Source: Fusicatenibacter saccharivorans (lineage in GTDB: Bacteria; Bacillota; Clostridia; Lachnospirales; Lachnospiraceae). Taken from it: DNA of 64,000 nt. Of the stretch, positions 17,187 through 25,856 are shown piece by piece. Under the pieces are notes generated by a model. That model was given only the letters and a program-made list of their open reading frames with translations, did not search any database and was not told where the DNA came from. A program made the translations under genes and the position numbers. The stretch's first letter is position 1; the number at the start of each line of letters is the position of its first letter. The DNA is taken from contig NZ_JADNOP010000001.1 of the NCBI RefSeq assembly GCF_015557635.1, forward strand, positions 285,582 to 349,581. Direction: 5' to 3'.

Positions 17187-17382
17187 GTAACCCCGGAATG
17201 CCGTTTCCCATACTTTGACTCCTAGCAACGCAAGCTAGGTGGGTAGCCGCAGTCATCATTTCTGCCTTCCACTGACGTCTGTTTCCAGGGTGGCCTGACA
17301 TCCACATGACAATAATAAGCCTCCCGTTTAAAGTAAATGTAGGTTCAAAATAATGAGATCATCGAACATTCCAGGAAGTTAC
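17187..17382 (-). ncRNA. ssrS: 6S RNA
   Basis: A 196-nt transcript with the length and shape of 6S RNA, which binds the sigma-A RNA polymerase holoenzyme and mimics an open promoter. A long closing stem pairs GTAACttC..GGAATGtt (5', 17382) with ggCATTCCGGGGTTAC (3', 17187). The 5' strand continues AATGTTCG, as in E. coli 6S (GAUGUUCG). Further sequence includes GAACCT, TTTAAACGG, GCGGCTACCCACCT (17250-17237) and a CTAGC/GCTAG hairpin. It is preceded by a consensus promoter and followed by a terminator. It sits between spoIVA and galM. Confidence 0.8.
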
Positions 17383-17411
17383 ATTTTTCTTCTTTTCTTT
17401 TCACAATTCGG

Positions 17412-17440
17412 ATTATACGCTATTTTGGTTCGCTTTTCAA
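17412..17440 (-). promoter_or_regulatory. Promoter of 6S RNA
   Basis: TTGAAA (17440-17435), 17-base spacer, TATAAT (17417-17412) on the minus strand, placing the transcript start about 20 bases before the 6S closing stem. Confidence 0.82.
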
Positions 17441-17484
17441 GTATTATTGCACAATTACTCAAAAATATTCGAACAGCTTTTGTA

Positions 17485-18954
17485 TTAAATGATAATACAC
17501 ACCATTCCGCCCCGGCTGTCGTTGACAATTTTCTGCATGGAATCCTGGAGTTTTGCCTGGCCGTCCTCGGTGATCTGGGCGATTTTGCTGCGGATGCCGT
17601 CGTCAACGAGCTGCTCGACGGATTTGCCGAAAATGTTGGTATTCCAGATTCCCTCCGGGCTCTTTGCGCTCTCTTTGATATAGGCGATCAGATCCTCCGC
17701 CTGCTGCTCACTTCCGACGATCGGCGCAATCTCCGTCTCGATGTTGGCCTTGATCATATGAATCGACGGGCTCACCGATTTAATTTTCACGCCGTATTTG
17801 TTTCCCTGATGGATCACGGCTGGCTCCTCCAGCTGAATCTCCTCCCTCCCCGGAATCACGACGCCGTAGCCGCATCCGCGCACTGCATGAATCGCGTCCT
17901 CTACCTTGCGGTACTCTTCCCGCTGTGCCGACAGCTCGCGGATCGTCTGCACCAGATCATACTCGCCTTTGATCTCCACGCCGGCAAGTACACTCAGCAT
18001 TTCATAATAATACTGCTCTTTCACCTCAATCCGCACCTTCACCGTACCACTCGCAAGATCCATCGACTGCAGCAGTGTCTGGCTGACATACTGACTGGCA
18101 ATCGCTGTTTTTCCGCCCACTGCATCCTTCAGGCGCGTCTTTTCCCTGCACATCTCACGGATCTTCTGCAGCAGCTCTGCCTTCAGCGGATGGTCATCGG
18201 CAAGAAGCTCCACCCATTTGGGAATATAAAATTCCATCTGCTGAAGCGGGAACTCATACAGCACCTTTTCGAGCATATGCAGAATATCTTCTTTGCGGAG
18301 CTGGTCGCAGTTCACCGCCATCGCTGCCACGCCGAATTTTGTTTCAAGCTCCTTTACCTGCCGCTGTGTCTCCTCCCGGTACGGTTTTTTCGCATTCACA
18401 AGAATCAGGAAGGGCTTTCCCTGCTTTTTGAGCTCCGCAACGGTCCGTTCCTCCGCCTGCAGAAAATTTTCCCGCGGCAGCTCGCCGAACGATCCGTCGC
18501 ACGTCACCATAAGACCGATCGTGGAATGTTCTGCGATCACCTTCTTCGTACCGATCTCCGCCGCCTCCCGGAACGGAATCGCCTGCTCGGACCACGGTGT
18601 TTTCACCATCCGCTCCTTCTCATTTTCCAGATTTCCCGCCGCGTCCGGCACCAGAAAGCCGACGCAGTCGATCAGTCGCAGCCGGATCGGATCGCCCTCC
18701 CCAAGCTGCAGCTCCACGGCGTCTTTCGGCACAAATTTCGGCTCCACCGTTGTGATCGTCTTTCCCTCCCCGCTTAAAGGCAGGGCATCCCGTACCTCCG
18801 CCTGTTCCTTTTCCGAAAGATACGGCAGTGCCAGCACCTCCAGGAAACGGCGGATCAGGGTGGACTTTCCCGTCCGTACAGGCCCCACCACTCCGATCAG
18901 GAACTGGCCCTTCGTTCGTTTCTGAATATCGCGGTATACTGAATATGCATCCAT
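17485..18954 (-). CDS. spoIVA: Stage IV sporulation protein A (spore coat morphogenetic ATPase)
   Basis: SpoIVA hydrolyses ATP to polymerise into the platform on which the spore coat assembles around the forespore. The 489-residue length equals the family norm (about 490). The N-terminal Walker A, GPVRTGKST, is at residues 24-32, within the translation-factor-like P-loop domain; the C-terminal region (about 390-489) anchors to SpoVM and the membrane in Bacillus. It starts at ATG 18954 behind AGGGGG. A single copy, not in an operon. Its presence says the organism can form endospores. Confidence 0.97.
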   Translation of the reverse strand: MDAYSVYRDIQKRTKGQFLIGVVGPVRTGKSTLIRRFLEVLALPYLSEKEQAEVRDALPLSGEGKTITTVEPKFVPKDAVELQLGEGDPIRLRLIDCVGFLVPDAAGNLENEKERMVKTPWSEQAIPFREAAEIGTKKVIAEHSTIGLMVTCDGSFGELPRENFLQAEERTVAELKKQGKPFLILVNAKKPYREETQRQVKELETKFGVAAMAVNCDQLRKEDILHMLEKVLYEFPLQQMEFYIPKWVELLADDHPLKAELLQKIREMCREKTRLKDAVGGKTAIASQYVSQTLLQSMDLASGTVKVRIEVKEQYYYEMLSVLAGVEIKGEYDLVQTIRELSAQREEYRKVEDAIHAVRGCGYGVVIPGREEIQLEEPAVIHQGNKYGVKIKSVSPSIHMIKANIETEIAPIVGSEQQAEDLIAYIKESAKSPEGIWNTNIFGKSVEQLVDDGIRSKIAQITEDGQAKLQDSMQKIVNDSRGGMVCIII

Positions 18955-19051
18955 GCGCTGTTGTCCCCCTTTTGATCTTTGTTGCTATGTACTGTTATAT
19001 TCTATGAGCCGGCCCCCTCTCCTATCACCAAAACTGCACTGCCGCGCACGC

Positions 19052-19097
19052 AAAAAAGGCACCGCCGCCCTTTTTTCGGACGCACAGTGCCTTTTTT
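19052..19097 (-). terminator. Terminator of the Wood-Ljungdahl operon
   Basis: Stem GGCAC/GTGCC with inner CG-rich pairing, flanked by A6 and T6 runs, so possibly bidirectional. It lies about 30 bases after the folD stop codon and separates the operon from spoIVA. Confidence 0.83.
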
Positions 19098-19125
19098 CTG
19101 TCACATTCTTATCTTCAGCCTATGA

Positions 19126-19977
19126 TCAGCTGTTTTTTCTCATGGCAGCCTCTACCACATGGCCGACCAGAACAGATGTGGTAACGGATCCTACGCCGCC
19201 CGGAACCGGTGTGATTGCCTCAACGATCGGCTCAGCTTTTGCGTATGCAACGTCTCCGCAGAGTTTTCCTTCTTCGTTTACGTTGATTCCGACATCAATA
19301 ACGGTCTGGCCTGCACGCAAGTAAGTATCATCCACAACACCTGCACGGCCTGCTGCTACGATCACGATATCTGCCTCTTTGACTACAGACGGCATGTCTT
19401 TCGTTCTGGTATGGCAGATGGTTACGGTTGCATTTTTCTTTAACAGCATCATGGCGGCCGGTTTTCCTACAACGAGGCTGCGGCCTACAACAACAGCTTT
19501 TTTGCCGGTGCAGTCGATACCGTAGTGGTCGAGGATCTCCATGCAGGCCTGCGGAGTACATGGCGGGAAGCCCTGTTTTGTTCCGGCGAATACGCCTACC
19601 ATGGAACCGTCTGTGATACCGTCTACGTCCTTCTCCGGGGAGAGTGCTTTGATGACTGCTGCCTCATCGAGATGTTTCGGAAGCGGACGGAAAATCAGAA
19701 CGCCATGGATAGAATCATCTTTGTTTACTTTGTCGATGGTAGCCATCAGCTCTTCCTGGGTAACGTCTGCCGGAAGAAGGAATTTCTCGTATGCAACGCC
19801 TAAGGTCTCACAGCGTTTGGTTGCTCCTCTTTCGTAGGAAAGGTCATCCTCTCTCTCTCCGACACGGATGATTCCGAGAGTCGGTTTCACTCCTTTTGCT
19901 TCCAGCTCTGCTACATTTGCTTTGATCTTCTCATTTAATGCTGCTGTTACTTCTTTTCCTAATAACTGTTTTGCCAT
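19126..19977 (-). CDS. folD: Methylene-THF dehydrogenase / methenyl-THF cyclohydrolase
   Basis: Interconverts 5,10-methenyl- and 5,10-methylene-tetrahydrofolate, and in most bacteria also 10-formyl-THF. The 283-residue protein has the FolD signatures: YERGATKRCETLGV with the catalytic Lys, and VVGRSLVVGKPAAMMLL for NAD(P) binding, plus PVPGGVGSVTT near the end. It is the last gene of the acetogenesis operon, 87 bases after fchA, with GGAGG before ATG 19977. Because a separate cyclohydrolase (FchA) lies directly upstream, this FolD may act mainly as the dehydrogenase step here. Confidence 0.96.
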   Translation of the reverse strand: MAKQLLGKEVTAALNEKIKANVAELEAKGVKPTLGIIRVGEREDDLSYERGATKRCETLGVAYEKFLLPADVTQEELMATIDKVNKDDSIHGVLIFRPLPKHLDEAAVIKALSPEKDVDGITDGSMVGVFAGTKQGFPPCTPQACMEILDHYGIDCTGKKAVVVGRSLVVGKPAAMMLLKKNATVTICHTRTKDMPSVVKEADIVIVAAGRAGVVDDTYLRAGQTVIDVGINVNEEGKLCGDVAYAKAEPIVEAITPVPGGVGSVTTSVLVGHVVEAAMRKNS

Positions 19978-20064
19978 TTTTTTATCCTCCGCTTTTCTTT
20001 TCGGTCAAAGAGAACTCCTTTTGCAACCCGCTTGCTGCCGGGAAGCTTCTCTGGCCGTTTGTTT

Positions 20065-20697
20065 TCAGGCTTTCAGTCTTCCCAGTACGTTCTGGAAAAT
20101 TTCGTCTGCTTTTACGGTATAAACCGCAAGCATCTCATCGCATTTTTTGTTCAGCTCTTCTGCGTATTCCCGGTTTTTCATGGATTTCGTGTTGATATAT
20201 ACATTCAGGGAAGCACCCTCTAAGGCTGCTTTGCAGAATGCTGCGCCAACACCTGCGTCACTGATCGCAAGTGCAGAACCTTTTGCTGCAAATTCTACGA
20301 TCAGGTCGATTGCTTCGCAGCATTTTTCCATAATTTCCATTGGAACAGAGCAGGCATCCTTCAGCACAATCTCCATGACTCTTGCTTTTTCTGCCTTCTC
20401 CTCCTCTGTCTCGCGCGGCATGCCGTATGCTTTGGAGAGCGGTTCAAACACTTCTGCATCGCGCTCGATCAGGTGAAGCAGTTCGTCCTGAAGCGTGGTT
20501 GCTTTCGCCATCAGCTCTTTCATTTCCTCTTCGACATCCGCATATTTCTTTTTACCTACTGTCAGCGCACCAACCATGTTGCCAAGTGCTGTGCCGACAG
20601 CGCCAACCAGTGCAGAAGCTCCGCCGCCGCCCGGAACCGGTGCTTTGGAACCGAGCACTTCTACAAACTCATTGCAAGGTACTGTTGAAAATCCCAT
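20065..20697 (-). CDS. fchA: Methenyltetrahydrofolate cyclohydrolase
   Basis: A 210-residue cyclodeaminase/cyclohydrolase-family protein (as in the C-terminal domain of formiminotransferase-cyclodeaminase). In acetogens FchA converts 10-formyl-THF to 5,10-methenyl-THF in the methyl branch. The glycine-rich PVPGGGGASALVGAVGTALGNMV segment (about 20-42) is the family hallmark. It starts at ATG 20697 behind GCGGAGG. It is placed between the DUF3786 gene and folD, in pathway order with folD. Confidence 0.95.
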   Translation of the reverse strand: MGFSTVPCNEFVEVLGSKAPVPGGGGASALVGAVGTALGNMVGALTVGKKKYADVEEEMKELMAKATTLQDELLHLIERDAEVFEPLSKAYGMPRETEEEKAEKARVMEIVLKDACSVPMEIMEKCCEAIDLIVEFAAKGSALAISDAGVGAAFCKAALEGASLNVYINTKSMKNREYAEELNKKCDEMLAVYTVKADEIFQNVLGRLKA

Positions 20698-20758
20698 GTT
20701 ATTTTCCTCCGCTTATTTTTTTCGATCCAGAAGCCATCCTGATGGCCTCAAACCATAA

Positions 20759-21430
20759 CTATTTTGCAGCCAGAGCCTTCAGCATATCAATTGTGACATC
20801 TCCCACAACCGCCATATCCTCTCCCTGCGTAAATGCAGCCGGGAAATTGTCCGAAAAGAGGATCTGCGCGGACGGCGGAAACTCATCATCTCCTGCCCAT
20901 AAAATCAGTCGTACAAAAAGCCCTTTCATAAACTCCAGCTCATATCCGACATCACCGGATGAAATCGCCTGAGCGCCGACACGTTCCATGATCTCACGGA
21001 ATGCATCCAGCTTTCCGCCAAAGCCAAACGCAAGACGGAACAGACATCTTCCCTGGAACTGTTTAAAATAAACTTCTCCCCACGGAATCTCCCGGTACGT
21101 CAAAAATTTTCCGGTAGACGGAGCAGCTCCGCCCTCTGTCAGATAACGCAATACCAAAATTTTTGCATTCGGTTTTTTCTCGAGTGGATACCAGCCAATT
21201 ATCGGCGAAACACTTCCATCATCTCCAATATGAAATACGTTGTACTCCGGCCACGAAATCCGGTAGGAAACACCCATCAGGGAAACGGTAAACTCCTGTT
21301 TTTCCGCATCATACGGAACGTCGCACCGGCTGGAAATCTCTTTTGGATCTGCATTCTGATACACTTCCAGATAATGCTCATACGGAATACGCTCTTTGCT
21401 GTCTTTTTCGTAATTTAAGTCTACTGCCAT
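20759..21430 (-). CDS. DUF3786 domain protein in the acetogenesis operon
   Basis: A 223-residue soluble protein matching my recollection of DUF3786, a family found in anaerobes with corrinoid/CODH-ACS genes. It has no signal peptide, no cysteine cluster and no nucleotide-binding motif; the middle contains aromatic and glycine-rich stretches (WPEYNVFH, IIGWYPLE, LAFGFGGK). ATG 21430 is preferred over an upstream GTG because it follows AGAGGA. It lies between acsV and fchA in one transcript. Function unknown; its constant company with corrinoid-protein genes suggests a role in cofactor handling or corrinoid-protein assembly (inference). Confidence 0.75.
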   Translation of the reverse strand: MAVDLNYEKDSKERIPYEHYLEVYQNADPKEISSRCDVPYDAEKQEFTVSLMGVSYRISWPEYNVFHIGDDGSVSPIIGWYPLEKKPNAKILVLRYLTEGGAAPSTGKFLTYREIPWGEVYFKQFQGRCLFRLAFGFGGKLDAFREIMERVGAQAISSGDVGYELEFMKGLFVRLILWAGDDEFPPSAQILFSDNFPAAFTQGEDMAVVGDVTIDMLKALAAK

Positions 21431-21524
21431 GTAAATCCAATTCCTCTCAAAAAGGTTCGCCACAATTCAAAGCAAAACCACATGTGTTTCACCTTGAATC
21501 GTAACAGAAAGTTCTGCTTCCGTT

Positions 21525-23450
21525 TTATGCTTCCACAGACGGGAACATCGTCGTGTCTGTGTGCGGCAGGAAGCACGCCGCTACAAATTCATCCATATAG
21601 GTTGGTACCGTAGAGAGTTCCAGATATGTCATGTTCCGGGCAACCTCATACGTTTTCTTCTCTGCTGCTGTCGATAAAAGCATTGAGTACGCACCAGTCA
21701 GGGAAGAGTTGCCGATGTAATGGAATTTTTCCAGCGGGATGTCCGGGAACATACCGATGGTAACGGCATTTTTCATGTTGATGCCGCTTCCGATACCGCC
21801 CGCTACGTAAACCTCCTCGATCATGGAAACATCCATATCCAGATAGTTCAGCATCGTACGGATCGCTGAGAAAATCGCGCCTTTGGCGCGGATAAAGTTG
21901 TCGATATCGACCTCGGTAATCTCAACATCGCGGACACTTCCAGCCTCCTCCTCAAACGCAATGACATAGCTTCCCATGCCATATTTGTCGTGGCGGATCC
22001 GTTTTCCCTCACGGATAAATTTACCCTTCGGATTGACCATCTTCGCGCGGAACAGCGCCGCAATCACATCGATGATTCCGGAACCGCAAAGACCAATCGG
22101 CTTCGTTCCCTCATCTCCGATAACATGGTACGAAGGTTCCATCGTCTCCGGATCGATCGTACATTTTTCAATCGCACCGTCGGTCGCACGCATGCCGCAG
22201 CTGATATCGCCGCCCTCAAAGGCCGGTCCAGCCGAGCAGGCACAGCTTACCATAAAGTCAGAGTTTCCAAATGCAAGCTCGCCATTGGTACCAAGGTCAA
22301 TAAAAAGACTCATCTCCGGCCGGTTCCAGATCATGCTGACCAACGCGCCGGCAGTAATATCTCCGCCCACATAGCTTCCGATGTTCGGTGCCAGAATGAT
22401 ATGGGCGTCCGGATGAATCGCAAGATTGACATCCGATGCAAACAGTGAGTTTGTCTTAAAGAAGGCCGGAATATATGGCTCCATCCGAAGCGGATCTGCA
22501 TTGATGCCCATCATCAGATGCTCCATGGTAGTGTTTCCGGCAATCGCCGCACGGTAAATCTGCTGACTGCTGATTTTCGCTGCGCGGCACATGTTGGAAA
22601 TCATCGGGTTTAAGGTTTCTTTGATGATTGCATTCTGCAGTCTTTCATGGCCTCCCGGTTTCTGGGATTCAATGATACGGTTGATAACATCCGCACCATA
22701 CCGGATCTGTCCGTTTCCGGAAGAGGCTTTTGCCAGGATTTCTCCGCTCAGCATATCCACGATCAGTGCAGAAACTGTCGTTGTTCCGATGTCGACAACG
22801 AGACCACCGACCACTGCTTTTGCTTCCATTGGAAGCATATCGTATAAAAAGACGTCATTTGCCGTAACCCGGACGACACACTGTGCCTGAAAATGGGATT
22901 CCCGAAGGACATCCGGCATTTTTTTCAGTACAGAGTACGGAATCCGTACCCGTTCAAGCCCCGTCGCTGCCTGTACAGCCCAGGTTACTCTCTCGTTATC
23001 CGGCATCGTATCATCCAGAGATGGCTCTTCCATTGAGATTTTGATCACCTGCATGCTGTTTTTCAGCTCCAGGCCGGCGTCTGTAATTTTCTTTTTCGTA
23101 TCTTCAAAAATTGCAATTTCACTCGGTGAACTAAGGTCTGCCACTTTCATGCGGCTCCGGTAAGCGGATGCAATGTCCGGCACTTCCACTTCAACATCGC
23201 CCCTGATGGTGCTGACGCACGCCAGTCTCCAGCCATTCTGATATTCTTCCTCAGAAATATGGCGGGTTATTTTGGAATCCAGCTCACCGCTCACAAGACG
23301 AACGCGGCATTTACCGCACGATGCGTTTCCGGAACACGGTGCATCGATCGGCACATTGCTCTTCTGCGCTACTTCAAGAAGGCGCTCACCCTCGGTTGCG
23401 TAGGTGACTACCGGTTCTCCCTCTTCAAATCGAAAGGTTACTTTTGCCAT
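21525..23450 (-). CDS. acsV: Corrinoid activation protein (reductive activator of CFeSP)
   Basis: RACo-type ATP-dependent activator that returns inactive Co(II) corrinoid of AcsCD to Co(I). The 641-residue protein starts with a plant-type [2Fe-2S] ferredoxin domain (Cys39, 45, 48 and 78), a linker, then a large ASKHA-type ATPase domain with GGLVVDIGTTTVSALI (about 215-230), DLGTNGELAFGN and the C-terminal VYVAGGIGSGI. It starts at ATG 23450 behind GGGGG. It is separated from acsE by a 134-base gap carrying a terminator-like stem, which fits a protein needed only in catalytic amounts. Confidence 0.94.
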   Translation of the reverse strand: MAKVTFRFEEGEPVVTYATEGERLLEVAQKSNVPIDAPCSGNASCGKCRVRLVSGELDSKITRHISEEEYQNGWRLACVSTIRGDVEVEVPDIASAYRSRMKVADLSSPSEIAIFEDTKKKITDAGLELKNSMQVIKISMEEPSLDDTMPDNERVTWAVQAATGLERVRIPYSVLKKMPDVLRESHFQAQCVVRVTANDVFLYDMLPMEAKAVVGGLVVDIGTTTVSALIVDMLSGEILAKASSGNGQIRYGADVINRIIESQKPGGHERLQNAIIKETLNPMISNMCRAAKISSQQIYRAAIAGNTTMEHLMMGINADPLRMEPYIPAFFKTNSLFASDVNLAIHPDAHIILAPNIGSYVGGDITAGALVSMIWNRPEMSLFIDLGTNGELAFGNSDFMVSCACSAGPAFEGGDISCGMRATDGAIEKCTIDPETMEPSYHVIGDEGTKPIGLCGSGIIDVIAALFRAKMVNPKGKFIREGKRIRHDKYGMGSYVIAFEEEAGSVRDVEITEVDIDNFIRAKGAIFSAIRTMLNYLDMDVSMIEEVYVAGGIGSGINMKNAVTIGMFPDIPLEKFHYIGNSSLTGAYSMLLSTAAEKKTYEVARNMTYLELSTVPTYMDEFVAACFLPHTDTTMFPSVEA

Positions 23451-23514
23451 AATCTGTAAATCCCCCAGTCGTATATATTCTCCGCTGTTTTTTTTCCGCT
23501 TTTAGATAGAAAAA

Positions 23515-23571
23515 CCCCTGATGGTGCCTCAGGTTTTCGCAAACGCTGCGGCACCATCAGGGGAAAACCTG
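23515..23571 (-). promoter_or_regulatory. Terminator/alternative stem between acsE and acsV
   Basis: A 14-bp stem CCCCTGATGGTGCC/GGCACCATCAGGGG (23515-23528 / 23550-23563) is followed on the minus strand by TTTTTC, a good intrinsic terminator. A second 9-bp pair CAGGTTTTC/GAAAACCTG (23530-23538 / 23563-23571) interlocks with it, so the two stems either form a pseudoknot or exclude each other. It could lower acsV expression relative to acsE, or act as an attenuator. Confidence 0.7.
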
Positions 23572-23584
23572 CGAGATTTAAAGA

Positions 23585-24370
23585 TTAAAGCTCCAGATAA
23601 GAATCTGCATACAGAGTGTTGCCTTTGAATACGTCACAGGATTTAATGGTCTCCATCAGTCTCAGGTCATTCGGGTTAACGATGGCGCTGGTCAGACCCT
23701 GCATCATAGCCATAGCTACAAGTGCGGAATCCATGATCGGACGGATGTTTTTCGGCATACCGTTGGAGTTGTTGGAAAGTCCGCCGGTAGAATTCAGTCC
23801 CATATCGCTGAACATCTTGATGCACTCAAGAACTTCCATCTGTTTATCCTGCATTCCTTTTACAACCAGGAACAGCGGGTCAAACCACAGATCTGTCGGC
23901 TCCATGCCATGCTCCATACCTCTTTCCAGAAGGGTCTGGCAGTACATCATACGCTCGTCGTTGTCTTTTGCAATTCCTTCGCCGTTGCAAAGTGCAATAA
24001 CGATTGCATCGTTTGCAGCCGCAAGGTCAACGTACTCGATTCTTCCTGCAGCATCTGCAGAGTTTACGATCGGTTTTCCTTTGGAACGGTTGTATACAGA
24101 GATACCAGCCTCAATTGCTTTTTTGTTGGATGTATCCAGAGCCAGCGGAACATTGTCAAAATTGCTCTGCAGCAGCTCAACAGCCCATTTCATGATATCC
24201 TCTCCATCATTCTCAGCCGGTCCGATGTTTACATCAAGGTAAACGGCACCAGCATCCAGCTGCTGTTTTGCTCTCTTTAAAATTGGCTCTTCATCTCTTG
24301 CTGCGAATGCTTTGTTTACAGTAGGAGCTGTAACAGAAAGTCTTTCGCCGATGGTTACAAATTTTGCCAT
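23585..24370 (-). CDS. acsE: Methyltetrahydrofolate:corrinoid/iron-sulfur protein methyltransferase
   Basis: Transfers the methyl group of 5-methyl-THF to Co(I) of the AcsCD corrinoid protein. The 261-residue length equals Moorella MeTr (262). It has the pterin-binding TIM-barrel signatures DVNIGP (near residue 47), DTSNKKAIEAG and GGLSNNSNGMP. ATG 24370 follows AGGAG; an upstream in-frame methionine lacks a ribosome site. It lies between acsC and acsV, in the usual acs order. Confidence 0.96.
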   Translation of the reverse strand: MAKFVTIGERLSVTAPTVNKAFAARDEEPILKRAKQQLDAGAVYLDVNIGPAENDGEDIMKWAVELLQSNFDNVPLALDTSNKKAIEAGISVYNRSKGKPIVNSADAAGRIEYVDLAAANDAIVIALCNGEGIAKDNDERMMYCQTLLERGMEHGMEPTDLWFDPLFLVVKGMQDKQMEVLECIKMFSDMGLNSTGGLSNNSNGMPKNIRPIMDSALVAMAMMQGLTSAIVNPNDLRLMETIKSCDVFKGNTLYADSYLEL

Positions 24371-24416
24371 ATCTCTTCTCCTTTTCTTTTGGGAATCCCC
24401 CATAATTATTTTTTCA

Positions 24417-24450
24417 CGGGAGAAACTTCCGGATACCGGAGTTCCTCCCG
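24417..24450 (-). repeat. Intercistronic stem-loop between acsC and acsE
   Basis: Stem CGGGAGaAACTtCCGG/CCGGaGTTcCTCCCG. There is no U-tract on the minus strand after it, so it is more likely an mRNA-stability or processing element than a terminator for the operon. Confidence 0.55.
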
Positions 24451-24463
24451 GATTTTTTATGTA

Positions 24464-25819
24464 TTACAGTTCTCCGTTTGCCTGCAGATCTTTCATGAAT
24501 TTCACAAGCTGAACTGCCTCAAGCGGAGCAACGATTACTTCCCATCCAGGAAGTTTGGACTCAATGTCGCCCTTTAATACGGCTACTTTACCAGGAATAA
24601 TAACTTTTCTGGATTTTACTTTATCTTCTACATTCTCTTTGAAGAACTTGGAGATAGAGTTACCGGAGAATTTACCTGCTGCCCAGGATGTCAGTACGGA
24701 AAGTCCGCCGGCGTCGTTGATTACAAGGTTGACCGGAACTCCGGATCTCTCGAGCTCTCCGGATACCAGGAAATAGGTCAGAGCAAAGTCTACTGTGGTC
24801 AGGCAGATCGAATTTTCGTCTGCGCCGTTCAGCGGGTAGATGCCCGGCTCTACTTTCATCGGTTTCTGCGGATCGGTAAATACGTTCTGGCGAAGTCCGA
24901 ATACCGGAAGTGCCTCTGCGTATCCCATCTCCTCAAGAACGATGATGGAACCGTATTTCATGGTGAACAGGGAAAGCAGTGCCTGCTGCATATATCTGTC
25001 GCCCTGTGCGATTTTTGCCAGATTTACAATAGACGGATAACCGAAGGTACGGTCTGTATCCTTTAAGGATGCACGTCTTACCTGTACGGTAGTAGCGAAG
25101 GTCTCTTTGATGGTCGCTTCTGTGGTATCAAGAACAAGGTTCTTGTTGCCGAGTTTCTCGATTGCTTCTACGGTGTCGTGAAGCTCATCAATGTTTGCGC
25201 CGCTAACGCCGAGAACAACGCCTGCCTCTGTGGCAAGTTTGCTCATCTCTTCATAGTTGGATGCATTTGCACCATTCAGGATCGGTTTGCCTGCTTTGCA
25301 TACTTCCAGAGCAGCTTTTGCAGCGTCTGCGTCCTCACAGCCAAGTACCAGAACTTTTCCGGTTGCTGCTGCTTTCGTTACAAGAGATACGTATTTGTCT
25401 ACGCCATTTCCGGCATAGTTTACATACAGCATCTCTGCGCACATACGCTCACCGATACGGTCGTAATCAACTTTTTTGTCTTCTTCCAGTTTTGCATCGA
25501 TCTCTTCGTCAGACATGCAGCTGCAGAGAGATACCGCATAACGGGTTTTGCTTACAAATGTTTTCTCATGACGATAGAGGACCGTCTCTCCGCCAAGAGT
25601 GTACTCACTGTCGCCGGTTCCGACTTTGATCGTCTTCATTGGCGGTGCGGTAGCTTCGGAAAGCTGTGCCATAGCGTCGTCAGACATATATGGGCACGCT
25701 GAAATATCCATAGCGCCCTGTGCAACCTTCATGGAGAATGCCATACAGGTCGGACATCCGCACTCTTTACAGTTTTTCTTTGGGGTCATTTTAAAAATCT
25801 GAATACCTGATAATGCCAT
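24464..25819 (-). CDS. acsC: Corrinoid/iron-sulfur protein large subunit (gamma)
   Basis: Large subunit of the corrinoid/Fe-S protein that carries the methyl group between AcsE and acetyl-CoA synthase. The 451-residue protein has the N-terminal [4Fe-4S] cysteines at 17, 20, 25 and 42, the same positions as in Moorella, followed by the barrel domain and a C-terminal B12-binding domain (about 340-451). It starts at ATG 25819 behind AGGAGG. AcsD lies 37 bases upstream, and the two proteins form a heterodimer. Confidence 0.97.
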   Translation of the reverse strand: MALSGIQIFKMTPKKNCKECGCPTCMAFSMKVAQGAMDISACPYMSDDAMAQLSEATAPPMKTIKVGTGDSEYTLGGETVLYRHEKTFVSKTRYAVSLCSCMSDEEIDAKLEEDKKVDYDRIGERMCAEMLYVNYAGNGVDKYVSLVTKAAATGKVLVLGCEDADAAKAALEVCKAGKPILNGANASNYEEMSKLATEAGVVLGVSGANIDELHDTVEAIEKLGNKNLVLDTTEATIKETFATTVQVRRASLKDTDRTFGYPSIVNLAKIAQGDRYMQQALLSLFTMKYGSIIVLEEMGYAEALPVFGLRQNVFTDPQKPMKVEPGIYPLNGADENSICLTTVDFALTYFLVSGELERSGVPVNLVINDAGGLSVLTSWAAGKFSGNSISKFFKENVEDKVKSRKVIIPGKVAVLKGDIESKLPGWEVIVAPLEAVQLVKFMKDLQANGEL

Positions 25820-25856
25820 AATTCTTTATCCTCCTAATCTCTTCCTTACGTACTGA

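Noticed and set aside
17116-17307. 64-codon N-terminal extension of galM
   Set aside because: It runs through the terminator and body of the 6S RNA; the start with a good ribosome site is ATG 17115.
17353-18777. A 474-codon open frame on the plus strand
   Set aside because: It is entirely antisense to spoIVA, has no ribosome site and no recognisable domain; it results from codon use of the real gene on the other strand.
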